Source: DASYUM01 sp036001225
Lineage (GTDB): Bacteria; Methylomirabilota; Methylomirabilia; Rokubacteriales; DASRDR01
Length of the DNA stretch: 6,508 bases
Reading direction: 5' to 3'
Assembly: GCA_036001225.1 (NCBI GenBank)
Contig: DASYUM010000154.1
Coordinates: forward strand, 1-6,508
A program made the position numbers and the translations under genes. Below the pieces are notes generated by a model, which saw nothing but the letters and a program-made list of their open reading frames with translations, was not told where the DNA came from and ran no database searches. This document shows positions 1-6,398 of the stretch, in pieces (position 1 is the first letter of the stretch; every line of letters starts with the position of its first letter).

Positions 1-387
1 GGCGGCGATGCTGACGGCCACCGTCAGCACGTAGTCGATCAGGAGGGCGGCCCCCGCCACCAGGCTCGGGTAGCGCCCGAGATTCTCGCGGGTCACGATG
101 TAGGCGCCACCGCCCTGGGGGTAGGCGAGGATGGTCTGCCGGTAGGAGCTGATCACGATGGCGATCAGCGCGGCGATGCCGAGCCCGATCGGCACCGAGG
201 TGCCGAAGGCGGCGGTGCCGGCCAGGATCAGGATCAGGAGGATCTCCTCGGTGGCGTAGGCCACCGAGGACAGCGCGTCGGAGGCGAAGACGGCCAGACC
301 GGTGACGCGGCTGAGGCGCTCGTGCTTGGCGAGGGTGGACGGGATCGGCGTGCCGAGGAGAACCCGCTTGAGCACCTGCACCCACAT
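1..387 (-). CDS. KimA-type K+ importer, second tandem copy (3' end beyond window)
   Basis: This is the N-terminal 129 residues of an APC-superfamily permease; the gene runs off the left edge with an open frame. It starts with ATG at 387 and reads MWVQVLKRVLLGTPIPSTLA. It then carries the family's first-helix signature SDALSSVAYATE (residues 36-47, with Asp37 and Tyr44), SYRQTILAYPQGGGAYIVT (about 81-99), RENLGRYPSLVAG and LLIDYVLTVAVS (with Asp118). These segments match Bacillus subtilis KimA (YdaO), a high-affinity K+ importer, as I remember its sequence; Asp37 and Asp118 correspond to its Asp36 and Asp117. About three membrane helices are visible. The protein aligns without gaps to the start of the neighbouring 611-residue gene, with about 22 differences in 129 positions. 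The upstream region has a promoter-like sequence ending 8 nt before the ATG and no well-placed Shine-Dalgarno. The family call is firm; the substrate is inferred. Confidence 0.9.
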   Translation of the reverse strand, partial: MWVQVLKRVLLGTPIPSTLAKHERLSRVTGLAVFASDALSSVAYATEEILLILILAGTAAFGTSVPIGLGIAALIAIVISSYRQTILAYPQGGGAYIVTRENLGRYPSLVAGAALLIDYVLTVAVSIAA

Positions 388-395
388 GGTCGTCT

Positions 396-423
396 ACACT
401 ACCCCCCACCTTCGCGAAGTCAA
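396..423 (-). promoter_or_regulatory. Candidate sigma70-type promoter of the second kimA-like gene
   Basis: On the minus strand TTGACT (418-423, five of six matches to the -35 consensus) is separated by 16 bp from TAGTGT (396-401). The second hexamer keeps the three most conserved -10 positions. The predicted transcription start is near 389, about 2 nt before the ATG at 387, so the message would be almost leaderless. The 110-nt gap between the two permease genes (388-497) holds nothing else I recognise apart from a 10-bp palindrome at 410-419 inside the spacer. The call rests on motif reading alone. Confidence 0.45.
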
Positions 424-497
424 TACGATCCGGCGCGGGTCGCGAGCGATTTTGCAAGGCCAGCCCGGTGTCCGACGCCAGCGCGGCAGGAGGCGGA

Positions 498-2333
498 CTA
501 CGTTTTCAGATGATAGGGCACGTTGGTCACGATGACGCCCTTGCGGAACAGCAGCGCCCCCTTGATCAGGAGGGCCGTCTGATTGTGCAGCAGGTGCTGC
601 CACCACCGGGCGGGCACGAACTCGGGGAGAATGATCGTGATGAGCCGGTCGGGCGCCTGGCGCTGCAGGTGATCCAGATACTCGAGGAACGGCCCCACGA
701 CCGAGCGGTAAGGGGAACGGAGGACGACCAGCGGCAAACCATTTCCCCATTTGCCCCACCGGTCCTCCAGCCGGCGCGTGTGCTCGGCGTCGATCTCGAC
801 GTAGAGCGCCCGCGCCGCCGGCGACAGCGCCCGCGCGTAGCGGAGCGCGGGGAGAACGCCGCGGTGGACGTCGCCGATGAGCACGAGAACGATCGGCGAG
901 GCGGGAGGTGGCTCCGGCTCGACTCCCTCGATCGAGAGCTGGAGGGCCACGTCCTCGTAATGCCGATGAATGGCGAGGAAGAGGCCGATGAGGCAGGGGA
1001 TCAGCGCAATGACGATCCAGGCGCCATGGGTGAACTTGGTGGCCGCGAGCACCAGCATCACGGTACCGGTGGCGGCGGCACCCACGCCCTGAACAGCGGC
1101 GCCGGAGAGCCAGCCGGGCCCACCCCGCTGCAGCCAGTACCGGACCATGCTGGCCTGCTTCAACGTGAAGGAGAGGAACACCCCGACGGCGTAGAGCGGA
1201 ATCAGGGCGTGGGTGTCGCCCTGGAAGCCGACGAGGAGCACCACGCTCAGCAGGGCGAGGATGAGAATGCCGTTCGAGTAGGCCAGGCGGTCGCCCCGGT
1301 TGCTCAGCTGGCGCGGTAGGAAGCGGTCCCGGGAGAGGAAGAACGCCAGGCGGGGGAAGTCTGCGAAGCTCGTGTTGGCCGCCATCACCAGGATGAGCGT
1401 GGTGACGGCTTGGACCAGGTAGTAGAGGACGCCGTCTCCGAACACCCGGCGGGCGAGCTGGGAGTTGAGCGTCTCGCCCTCGGTCGGCAGGAGGCCGAAG
1501 GCGTTCCCCAAGAATGTGATGCCGAGGAAGAGCACGATGAGGATCACTCCCAGCATGGCCAACACCGCCCGCGCGTTCCGTGCCTCGGGCGTGCGGAACG
1601 CCGGCACGCCGTCGGAGACCGCCTCGATCCCGGTCAGCGCCGCGCAGCCGGAGGCGAACGCCCGCAGGGCGAGGAAGAGTGTCAGCTCCTCCCCCCCGGG
1701 CACCGGTGTCCCATTGCCAGGAGCGACGGCAGCGGTCGGCCCCTCGCCGGTGAGCCACCGGACGCTGCCCCACGCGATCATGGCGACGTAGGCGCCGGTG
1801 AACAGGTAGGTCGGCACGGCGAACAGGCGCCCGGACTCGCGGACCCCGCGGAGGTTGGCCACCGCGATCAGCGCGACACCGAGCATGCACAGTCCCACCC
1901 GATAGGGGTAGAGTCGCGGGACCGCCGAGGTGATGGCCGCGATGCCGGCGGCCGCGCTGACCGCCACCGTCAGCACGTAGTCGATGAGGAGGGCCGCCCC
2001 CGCCACCAGACTCGGATACCGACCCAAGTTCTCGCGGGTGACGACGTAGGCCCCGCCCCCCTGCGGGTAGGCGAGGATCGCCTGGCGGTACGAGGTGACG
2101 ACGATCGCCACCAACACCGCGATCCCGAGCGCGATGGGGACCGACAGGTGAAGGGCCGCGCTGCCGGCCAGGACCAGGACGAGAAGGATCGCCTCGGTCG
2201 CATAGGCGACCGAAGACAGCGCATCGGAGGCGAAGACGGCGAGACCGGTGACGCGACCGAGCCGTTCGTGCTTGGCGAGGGTGGTCGGGATCGGACTCCC
2301 GACCATCAGTCGCTTCAGCGCCTGAACCCACAC
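498..2333 (-). CDS. kimA: KimA-type high-affinity potassium importer (APC superfamily)
   Basis: This 611-residue permease probably imports K+ with protons across the inner membrane. B. subtilis KimA (about 607 aa) matches as I remember it along its whole length: SDALSSVAYATE (36-47), AYPQGGGAYVVTRENLG (89-104), LLIDYVLTVAVS (115-126), the SGCAALTGIEAVS helix (228-240), NRGDRLAYSNGI (345-356), PLYAVGVF (379-386) and the ending VPYHLKT. Asp37, Tyr44, Asp118, Glu237 and Tyr381 align with residues I recall as K+-site or functional residues in KimA (D36, Y43, D117, E233, Y377). About 12 hydrophobic helices fill residues 30-455. A soluble USP-like domain (about 478-611) follows, the part that dimerises in KimA. 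The start is GTG at 2333, aligned with the ATG of the tandem copy; the Shine-Dalgarno is weak (AGGG, 9 nt upstream). It lies 81 nt after dnaB with no obvious promoter, so readthrough is likely. Other APC substrates are possible but less likely. Confidence 0.9.
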   Translation of the reverse strand: MWVQALKRLMVGSPIPTTLAKHERLGRVTGLAVFASDALSSVAYATEAILLVLVLAGSAALHLSVPIALGIAVLVAIVVTSYRQAILAYPQGGGAYVVTRENLGRYPSLVAGAALLIDYVLTVAVSAAAGIAAITSAVPRLYPYRVGLCMLGVALIAVANLRGVRESGRLFAVPTYLFTGAYVAMIAWGSVRWLTGEGPTAAVAPGNGTPVPGGEELTLFLALRAFASGCAALTGIEAVSDGVPAFRTPEARNARAVLAMLGVILIVLFLGITFLGNAFGLLPTEGETLNSQLARRVFGDGVLYYLVQAVTTLILVMAANTSFADFPRLAFFLSRDRFLPRQLSNRGDRLAYSNGILILALLSVVLLVGFQGDTHALIPLYAVGVFLSFTLKQASMVRYWLQRGGPGWLSGAAVQGVGAAATGTVMLVLAATKFTHGAWIVIALIPCLIGLFLAIHRHYEDVALQLSIEGVEPEPPPASPIVLVLIGDVHRGVLPALRYARALSPAARALYVEIDAEHTRRLEDRWGKWGNGLPLVVLRSPYRSVVGPFLEYLDHLQRQAPDRLITIILPEFVPARWWQHLLHNQTALLIKGALLFRKGVIVTNVPYHLKT

Positions 2334-2346
2334 CGTCCGGGACCCT

Positions 2347-2372
2347 GACGGCCGCGCCGTCGAGGTGACGGC
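2347..2372 (-). promoter_or_regulatory. Three-arm alternative hairpin just upstream of the first kimA-like gene
   Basis: In transcript order the 26 bases read GCCGTC, ACCTC, GACGGC, GCG, GCCGTC. The central GACGGC (2356-2361) can pair with the upstream arm (2367-2372, 5-nt loop) or the downstream arm (2347-2352, 3-nt loop), but not both. The downstream arm ends 13 nt before the GTG start and directly abuts the weak AGGG Shine-Dalgarno. The mutually exclusive pairing is visible; any switch or translational-control role is inference. Six-base complements arise readily in such GC-rich DNA. Confidence 0.3.
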
Positions 2373-2414
2373 GGGGTCATGGGTGGCGTCCCCGGCCTGA
2401 GGCGCCGGGCGAGC

Positions 2415-3770
2415 TCAGAACTGGCTGTGGCGGGCGAGCGTCTCGAAGCGTGTGTACTCGGGCTTGAAGACGAGCTGCACCGTCCCCGTCGGCCCATTCC
2501 GCTGCTTGCCGATGATGACGTCGGTCAGGTTCCGCTCGGCTTCGTCGGGGTTCTGTTTGTAGAGGCCCGGCCGGTGGAGGAACATGATCACGTCGGCGTC
2601 TTGTTCGAGCGCGCCCGATTCGCGAAGGTCGCTGAGGCGGGGCGTGGTCGCCTCGCCCCGGGCCTCGATCGCCCGCGAGAGCTGGGAGAGGGCCACCACC
2701 GGCACCTCCAGCTCCTTGGCCAGCGCCTTCAGCGACCGCGAGATCTCCGAGATCTCTTGCTGCCGGTTGTCGGCCCGCCAGTGCCCCTGCATGAGCTGGA
2801 TGTAGTCGATGACGACGAGCTCCAGCCCGTGCTCGGCCTTGACCCGGCGGGCCTTGGCCCGGGCTTCGAGGACGGAGAGATTGGCGGTGTCGTCGATGAG
2901 GAGCGGTGCCTCCGACAGCCGCCCGGCCGCGTCCACGATCCGCTTCCAGTCGGGGTCGCGCAGGAAGCCGGTGCGAACGGCATGGGAGTCCACCCGGGCC
3001 TCAGCGCACAGGAGGCGCTGGACGAGCTGCTCTTTCGACATCTCGAGGCTGAAGATGAGAGCGGGCCGCCGCTCCCGCACGCTGGCGTGCTGGGCGACGT
3101 TCAAGGCGAAGGCGGTCTTCCCCATCGAGGGACGGCCGGCAATGATGACGAAGTCCGAGCGCTGGAGCCCGGCTGTCATCTCGTCGAGCCGTTCGAAACC
3201 GGTGGCTAGCCCGGTGATCGCCGATTTTCGGTGGTAGAGCGTCTCGATGTAGTGGGTGACGGGCGTCACGATCTCCCGGACCGGGATGGCGGCCCGGCGA
3301 AGCCGCCGCTCGGAGAGCTGGAACAGCATCTGCTCGGCCCGGTCGAGGAGCGTCTGGACGTCTTCGGCTTCGGCGAAACCCTGCTCGACTACCTCGCGGG
3401 CGACCCGGATCAGCTGGCGAAGGAGCGCCTTCTCCCGGACGATGAAGACGTAAGCGGCGAACTGGGTGGCCACCGTGGCCTCTTCCATGAGGGTGGCGAG
3501 GGCGGCCTGCCCACCAACCTCTTCGAGCTGCCCAGCCCGCTTGAGCTCCTCGGTGACGGTGAGGACGTCGGTCGGCTCGCTCCGTTCGAACAGGCGGACC
3601 ATGGCCCCGTAGATCTTGCGGTGGCCGTCCTTGTAGAACTCGTCGGCGGTGATCGCCTCGATGGCGCGGGTGATCATGGGGGGCTCGAGCAGGATCGCCC
3701 CCAGGACGGCCCGCTCGGCCTCCAGGTTGTGAGGCGGGATCTTGCCGGGCAGCTCGGCCGGCGTGGTCAC
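2415..3770 (-). CDS. dnaB: Replicative DNA helicase DnaB
   Basis: This is the hexameric 5'-3' replication-fork helicase, which unwinds DNA ahead of the polymerase and recruits primase. At 451 residues it has normal family length. The N-terminal DnaB domain begins with the typical P-HNLEAERAVLGAILLEP stretch (residues 13-30) and runs to about residue 110. A linker follows, then the RecA-like ATPase starting at the TGLATGFERLDEMTAGLQ helix (186-203). Walker A is GRPSMGKTA (212-220), the catalytic-type Glu lies in SLEMS (Glu243), and Walker B is LVVIDYIQLM (318-327, Asp322). The conserved DLRESGALEQDADV block is at 381-394 and the GKQRNGPTG loop, with its Lys and Arg finger residues, at 421-429. 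There is no intein, although DnaB is a frequent intein host. The start is GTG at 3770, 17 nt after rplI, with only a weak GGGG as Shine-Dalgarno, which suggests translational coupling. Confidence 0.98.
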   Translation of the reverse strand: MTTPAELPGKIPPHNLEAERAVLGAILLEPPMITRAIEAITADEFYKDGHRKIYGAMVRLFERSEPTDVLTVTEELKRAGQLEEVGGQAALATLMEEATVATQFAAYVFIVREKALLRQLIRVAREVVEQGFAEAEDVQTLLDRAEQMLFQLSERRLRRAAIPVREIVTPVTHYIETLYHRKSAITGLATGFERLDEMTAGLQRSDFVIIAGRPSMGKTAFALNVAQHASVRERRPALIFSLEMSKEQLVQRLLCAEARVDSHAVRTGFLRDPDWKRIVDAAGRLSEAPLLIDDTANLSVLEARAKARRVKAEHGLELVVIDYIQLMQGHWRADNRQQEISEISRSLKALAKELEVPVVALSQLSRAIEARGEATTPRLSDLRESGALEQDADVIMFLHRPGLYKQNPDEAERNLTDVIIGKQRNGPTGTVQLVFKPEYTRFETLARHSQF

Positions 3771-3787
3771 GGGCGGCCCCGGCCGGC

Positions 3788-4231
3788 CTACTCCCGCGTC
3801 ACCGTCACCGCCAGCTCGGCCGTCACGTCGTGGTGGAGACGGATCGGAACCCGGTACTGTCCCAGCATCTTGATCGGGTCCTCGAGCTGGACCCGGCGCT
3901 TCTCGACCGGGATCTGGTGCCGATCGAGGAACTCGACGACGTCCTGGGCCGACACCGAGCCGTAGAGCCGCCCATCCTCGGAGGCCCGAGTGGCCACGGC
4001 CAGGGTGAGGGCGGCGATCCGAGCGGCGGCCGCCTGGGCCCCGTCCCGGGCCTTGACCTCCGCGCGCTGGCGCTGGCGTTTGAGCTGATCGAGGTTCTGC
4101 AGGTTGGCCGGCGTCGCCGGTAGCGCGAGCTTCTTGGGGAGGAGAAAGTTCCGCGCGTAACCGGTAGCGACCTCCCGCACCTCGCCCCGGCGTCCCAGGG
4201 TGGGAACGTCCTCCATCAGAATGATCTTCAT
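3788..4231 (-). CDS. rplI: 50S ribosomal protein bL9
   Basis: bL9 is an elongated large-subunit protein bound to 23S rRNA near the L1 stalk, and it influences reading-frame maintenance. The 147 residues match the usual length of about 148-150. The N-terminal RNA-binding domain is complete: MKIILMEDVPTLGRRGEV, then GYARNFLLPKKLA (residues 24-36), the family signature. A charged connecting helix follows, roughly residues 45-75 (QLKRQRQRAEVKARDGAQAA). The C-terminal domain carries the conserved LYGSVSAQDVVEFL segment and ends in ELAVTVTRE. ATG at 4231 is preceded by AGGAG at 9-nt spacing. It lies 61 nt after the DUF2232 gene and 17 nt before dnaB, the order also kept in Firmicutes. Confidence 0.97.
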   Translation of the reverse strand: MKIILMEDVPTLGRRGEVREVATGYARNFLLPKKLALPATPANLQNLDQLKRQRQRAEVKARDGAQAAAARIAALTLAVATRASEDGRLYGSVSAQDVVEFLDRHQIPVEKRRVQLEDPIKMLGQYRVPIRLHHDVTAELAVTVTRE

Positions 4232-4292
4232 GCGATCACGCTCCTACTTCACGAAGGTGAGGGCCGGGTCGAGACCGGAGATCGGCACGGCG

Positions 4293-5225
4293 CTAAGCCG
4301 GGGTGGCCTCCTGGCGTATCTTCCGAAAATCGATCCACAGATCCGACAGGCCCAGACAGGCCGCCCCCACCAGCAACAGGGGCTGGACGGCAAAGAGGCC
4401 GAAGCTCACTCCCTGCAGCGGTCGGGGCACCCGCGCTTTTTGGAAGAAGTGTCGGAGCACGGCCAGACCCTGGATGGCGTAGAGCGGGGCCAGCACGAGC
4501 AGCACGTTGAGGCCCAGCCGCTCGGCCGCCTCGTGATGGGAGACCAGCAGCGCGCCCGCCGCGATGACGACCCATACCAGGTGGTCGGGCACCGCCTCCT
4601 CGGCAAACGACCGGAACGAACGCCCGCGCAGACAGAGTCGCGCCCCGATGTAGTTGGTCAGCGCGACCACCAGCAACCCCACCAGGATGACGGCCGGCCC
4701 CGCCACCTGCAGGATGCCCGTCACCAGCCGCGCCGACTCGGCGATCCAGGCCCGGTCGCCCACGGTGGGCAGCCGGCCGGCCAGCCCCTCCAGCTCGGTC
4801 ACGTGGCCCTCGATCTGGCGGCCGACCAGCGCGAGCAGCGTGAGGCCGGGTGGCACATAGGCCCAGACGAGTACCAGAAGGCCCAACAGGCTGGCGGCGC
4901 CGACCACGATCAGGCTGGCCGGGAGGTGCAGCCGCCGGGTGAGGACCACGCCGAGCGCCAGCCCCGGCACGGCGTGCCGCAGGCCCACGGCCACCGCCGC
5001 GGTGCCGTCCACGGCGGCGGCCACCACGACCAGCGCCACCGCCGTGGTGACAGCGGCCCCCTTCGGTCCGGCGAGGGCAAAGGCTACAGCCACGGGGACC
5101 AGGCTGACCAGCGCGGAGGCCCCGGCCAGGCCCCCGCGAACCTCGCCGACCTCGAACGCGGCCAGGGCGAGACCCAAGGCCGCGGCCAGCAGCACGCCTC
5201 GGCTGGCCCGCGGGAGCGCCGGCAT
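4293..5225 (-). CDS. DUF2232 (YybS-like) integral membrane protein
   Basis: This is a 310-residue polytopic inner-membrane protein of unknown function. Hydrophobic segments lie near residues 11-27, 33-52, 57-78, 79-96, 103-123, 168-195, 215-229, 238-261 and 272-295, giving eight or nine helices. A more polar loop spans roughly 135-165 and contains Glu145 and Glu147. The C-terminal part, with LGLNVLLVLAPLYAIQGLAV (237-256) and a following F-A-QPLLL segment, is typical of DUF2232/YybS, and the position between rpsR and rplI supports that family. No signal peptide beyond the first helix, catalytic motif or nucleotide-binding motif is visible. The ATG at 5225 lies 9 nt after the rpsR stop; GGAG sits about 12 nt upstream, a long spacing, so translation may be coupled to rpsR. 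In B. subtilis yybS is followed by gdpP; here rplI follows directly. Confidence 0.85.
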   Translation of the reverse strand: MPALPRASRGVLLAAALGLALAAFEVGEVRGGLAGASALVSLVPVAVAFALAGPKGAAVTTAVALVVVAAAVDGTAAVAVGLRHAVPGLALGVVLTRRLHLPASLIVVGAASLLGLLVLVWAYVPPGLTLLALVGRQIEGHVTELEGLAGRLPTVGDRAWIAESARLVTGILQVAGPAVILVGLLVVALTNYIGARLCLRGRSFRSFAEEAVPDHLVWVVIAAGALLVSHHEAAERLGLNVLLVLAPLYAIQGLAVLRHFFQKARVPRPLQGVSFGLFAVQPLLLVGAACLGLSDLWIDFRKIRQEATPA

Positions 5226-5234
5226 GAGCGACGG

Positions 5235-5471
5235 CTACTCCGCAGTGAACGGGACGAGGGCGACCGTCCGCACCCGCTTCAGCGCGGAGGTGAGCTGGCG
5301 CTGGTGGCGGGCGCAGTTGCCCGAGATCCGGCGGGGGATGATCTTGCCCCGCTCGGTGATGAAGGTGCGGAGCCGCTTGACGTCCTTGTAATCGACGGCC
5401 AGGACCTTATCGACGCAGAACTTGCAGACCTTGCGTCGGCCGAACCGCCGACGCTTGACGGGCTTGACCAC
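5235..5471 (-). CDS. rpsR: 30S ribosomal protein bS18
   Basis: bS18 binds the platform of the small subunit as a heterodimer with bS6, which is encoded two genes upstream. The 78-residue product begins with a basic stretch (VKPVKRRRFGRRK) and contains the conserved core VDYKDVKRLRTFITERGKI then PRRISGNCARHQRQLT. Cys16, Cys19, Cys53 and His56 are all present. This is the C+ (zinc-ribbon) form of S18, which many bacteria have lost; metal binding is inferred from these residues. The start is GTG at 5471, supported by AGGAGG six nt upstream. The gene follows ssb after 48 nt and precedes the DUF2232 gene by 9 nt. Confidence 0.97.
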   Translation of the reverse strand: MVKPVKRRRFGRRKVCKFCVDKVLAVDYKDVKRLRTFITERGKIIPRRISGNCARHQRQLTSALKRVRTVALVPFTAE

Positions 5472-5519
5472 GCCTCGCCTCCTCGGCCCGCCGGTGAAGT
5501 GCCGACGGAGCCTCCACGT

Positions 5520-5930
5520 TCAGAACGGAACTTCGTCCGCCTGGCCGGCCCCCTCGTCGAAGGGTTCGCCCTCAGCCGGGCCGGCGGCGGCGGCCGCCTT
5601 CGGCCGTCCCAAGAACTGGACGCGGTCCGCCACCACCTCCACGACGTTACGCCGTTGACCGTCCTTGCCTTCCCACTCCCGGGTCTGCAGCCGGCCCTCG
5701 ACCAGCACCGGGCTGCCCTTGTCCAGGTACTGGGCCGAGGTCTCGGCCTGTTTGCCCCAGACGACCACGGTCAGGAAATAGGTCTCTTCCCGGCGGTCGC
5801 CGCCCTGCGTGGTATAGGCCCGGTTGACCGCGAGGCGGAGGTCGGACACGGCGGTGCCACTCGGGGTGTACCGGAGCTCCGGCGGGCGGGTCAGGTTGCC
5901 GATGAGAAAGACTTTGTTCAGGCTCGCCAT
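5520..5930 (-). CDS. ssb: Single-stranded DNA-binding protein
   Basis: SSB coats exposed single strands in replication, repair and recombination and recruits partners through its C-terminal tip. The 136-residue protein opens with MASLNKVFLIGNLTRPPELR, the classic start of bacterial SSB, and continues through SDLRLAVNRAY (29-39), ETYFLTVVVWGKQAE (49-63, Trp58) and VLVEGRLQTREWEGKDGQRR (75-94, Trp86). The OB fold ends near residue 109. The linker is unusually short, about 22 residues and Ala/Gly/Glu-rich, before the acidic tip DEVPF, compared with 178 aa in E. coli. The ATG at 5930 overlaps the rpsF stop by one base (TGATG) and has GGAGGAG seven nt upstream, so the longer open frame upstream of it is not the gene. 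Co-translation with rpsF is expected. Confidence 0.97.
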   Translation of the reverse strand: MASLNKVFLIGNLTRPPELRYTPSGTAVSDLRLAVNRAYTTQGGDRREETYFLTVVVWGKQAETSAQYLDKGSPVLVEGRLQTREWEGKDGQRRNVVEVVADRVQFLGRPKAAAAAGPAEGEPFDEGAGQADEVPF

Positions 5931-6304
5931 CAGCCGACTCCTCCGGCGGTCGGTTCCACCGACGACTCGGAAGCCGGCACCGGCTCGGCCGGCGCCTCGG
6001 TTCGACCCGGTTGCCGACGCTCGACCGCCCGGGTGGTCATGAAGCGGAGGACCGACTCGTTGAGCCTGAGTTGCCGCTCGTATTCGCGCACGACCGCGGG
6101 CTCGGCCTTGATCGTGAGGAGCAGGTAGGTGCCCTCGCGCTGCTTCCGCATCTCGAACGACAGCCGGCGTTTCCCCCAGTTCTCGGTGGCGACCACTTCG
6201 CCCCCGAGGGTGCTGCACGACTCCTGGAGCCGGGCCAGGAGCTGGGCCACTTCTTCCTCGGTCAGGCGCGGATCCGCGATCACCAGCACATCGTACAGGC
6301 GCAG
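5930..6304 (-). CDS. rpsF: 30S ribosomal protein bS6, probable CUG start
   Basis: bS6 pairs with bS18 on the 30S platform. The core reads LYDVLVIADPRLTEEEV, then ENWGKRRLSFEM, REGTYLLLTIKA and LRLNESVLRFMTTR, all characteristic. A Pro/Glu-rich tail of about 25 residues follows, reminiscent of the acidic tail of E. coli S6. Start choice: the first in-frame GTG (6313-6311) lies inside a 9-nt Shine-Dalgarno, AGGAGGTGA (6310-6318), and so has no spacing. CTG at 6304 has ideal spacing (5 nt after that motif) and gives the family's usual Met-Arg-x-Tyr N-terminus; CTG is therefore preferred, giving 124 aa. If GTG is used, the product is three residues longer (127 aa). This is the first gene of the operon, and its stop overlaps the ssb start. 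Confidence 0.95.
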   Translation of the reverse strand: MRLYDVLVIADPRLTEEEVAQLLARLQESCSTLGGEVVATENWGKRRLSFEMRKQREGTYLLLTIKAEPAVVREYERQLRLNESVLRFMTTRAVERRQPGRTEAPAEPVPASESSVEPTAGGVG

Positions 6305-6309
6305 ATCAC

Positions 6310-6318
6310 TCACCTCCT
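6310..6318 (-). promoter_or_regulatory. Extended Shine-Dalgarno of rpsF
   Basis: AGGAGGTGA is a nine-base complement to the 3' end of bacterial 16S rRNA. It contains the GTG that an automatic caller would choose, which argues against that start. It places CTG at 6304 five nt downstream, an optimal distance. In the leader, GGAGGTG (6311-6317) can also pair with CACTTTT (6329-6335) through a G-U-rich helix, which could hide the site. Confidence 0.7.
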
Positions 6319-6339
6319 CTCGGCCCCGAAAAGTGCCTT

Positions 6340-6368
6340 AGCATACAGCGCGGGCGCGTCCGGCGCAA
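6340..6368 (-). promoter_or_regulatory. Candidate promoter of the rpsF-dnaB operon
   Basis: On the minus strand TTGCGC (6363-6368; the TTG matches consensus) lies exactly 17 bp upstream of TATGCT (6340-6345; four of six -10 matches). The predicted start is near 6333, giving a leader of about 28 nt to the CTG start. It sits between the groEL terminator and rpsF, the only long gap upstream of the operon, in a locally AT-richer patch. Confidence 0.45.
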
Positions 6369-6398
6369 GCCGACGCTACGCGCCGCGGCCCGAAACTG

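Noticed and set aside
10..28. 8-bp inverted repeat with a 3-nt loop
   Set aside because: It lies within codons for a conserved membrane helix, and the paralogous site near 1956 has a mismatch; it is best explained by coding constraint.
410..419. 10-bp palindrome CTTCGCGAAG between the two permease genes
   Set aside because: It could be an operator within the promoter spacer, but it is short, occurs once and has no partner site, so it is not called as a feature.
394..2331. 645-codon open frame on the minus strand overlapping the KimA-like gene in another frame
   Set aside because: It is Arg/Gly/Pro-rich with no family motif; the alternate frame of GC-rich coding DNA is rarely stopped. The KimA frame is supported end to end by homology.
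2391..2409. 6-bp GC stem with a 7-nt loop just after dnaB
   Set aside because: The stem is short and not followed by a T run, so it does not qualify as a terminator.
4200..6128. 642-codon open frame on the plus strand
   Set aside because: It lies antisense to rplI, the DUF2232 gene, rpsR and ssb, all recognised proteins; its composition (His/Gln/Arg/Gly-rich) is that of a shadow frame.
5931..6218. 96-codon upstream extension of the ssb frame
   Set aside because: It overlaps rpsF in another frame and has no SSB homology; the ATG at 5930 has a strong ribosome site and the canonical SSB N-terminus.
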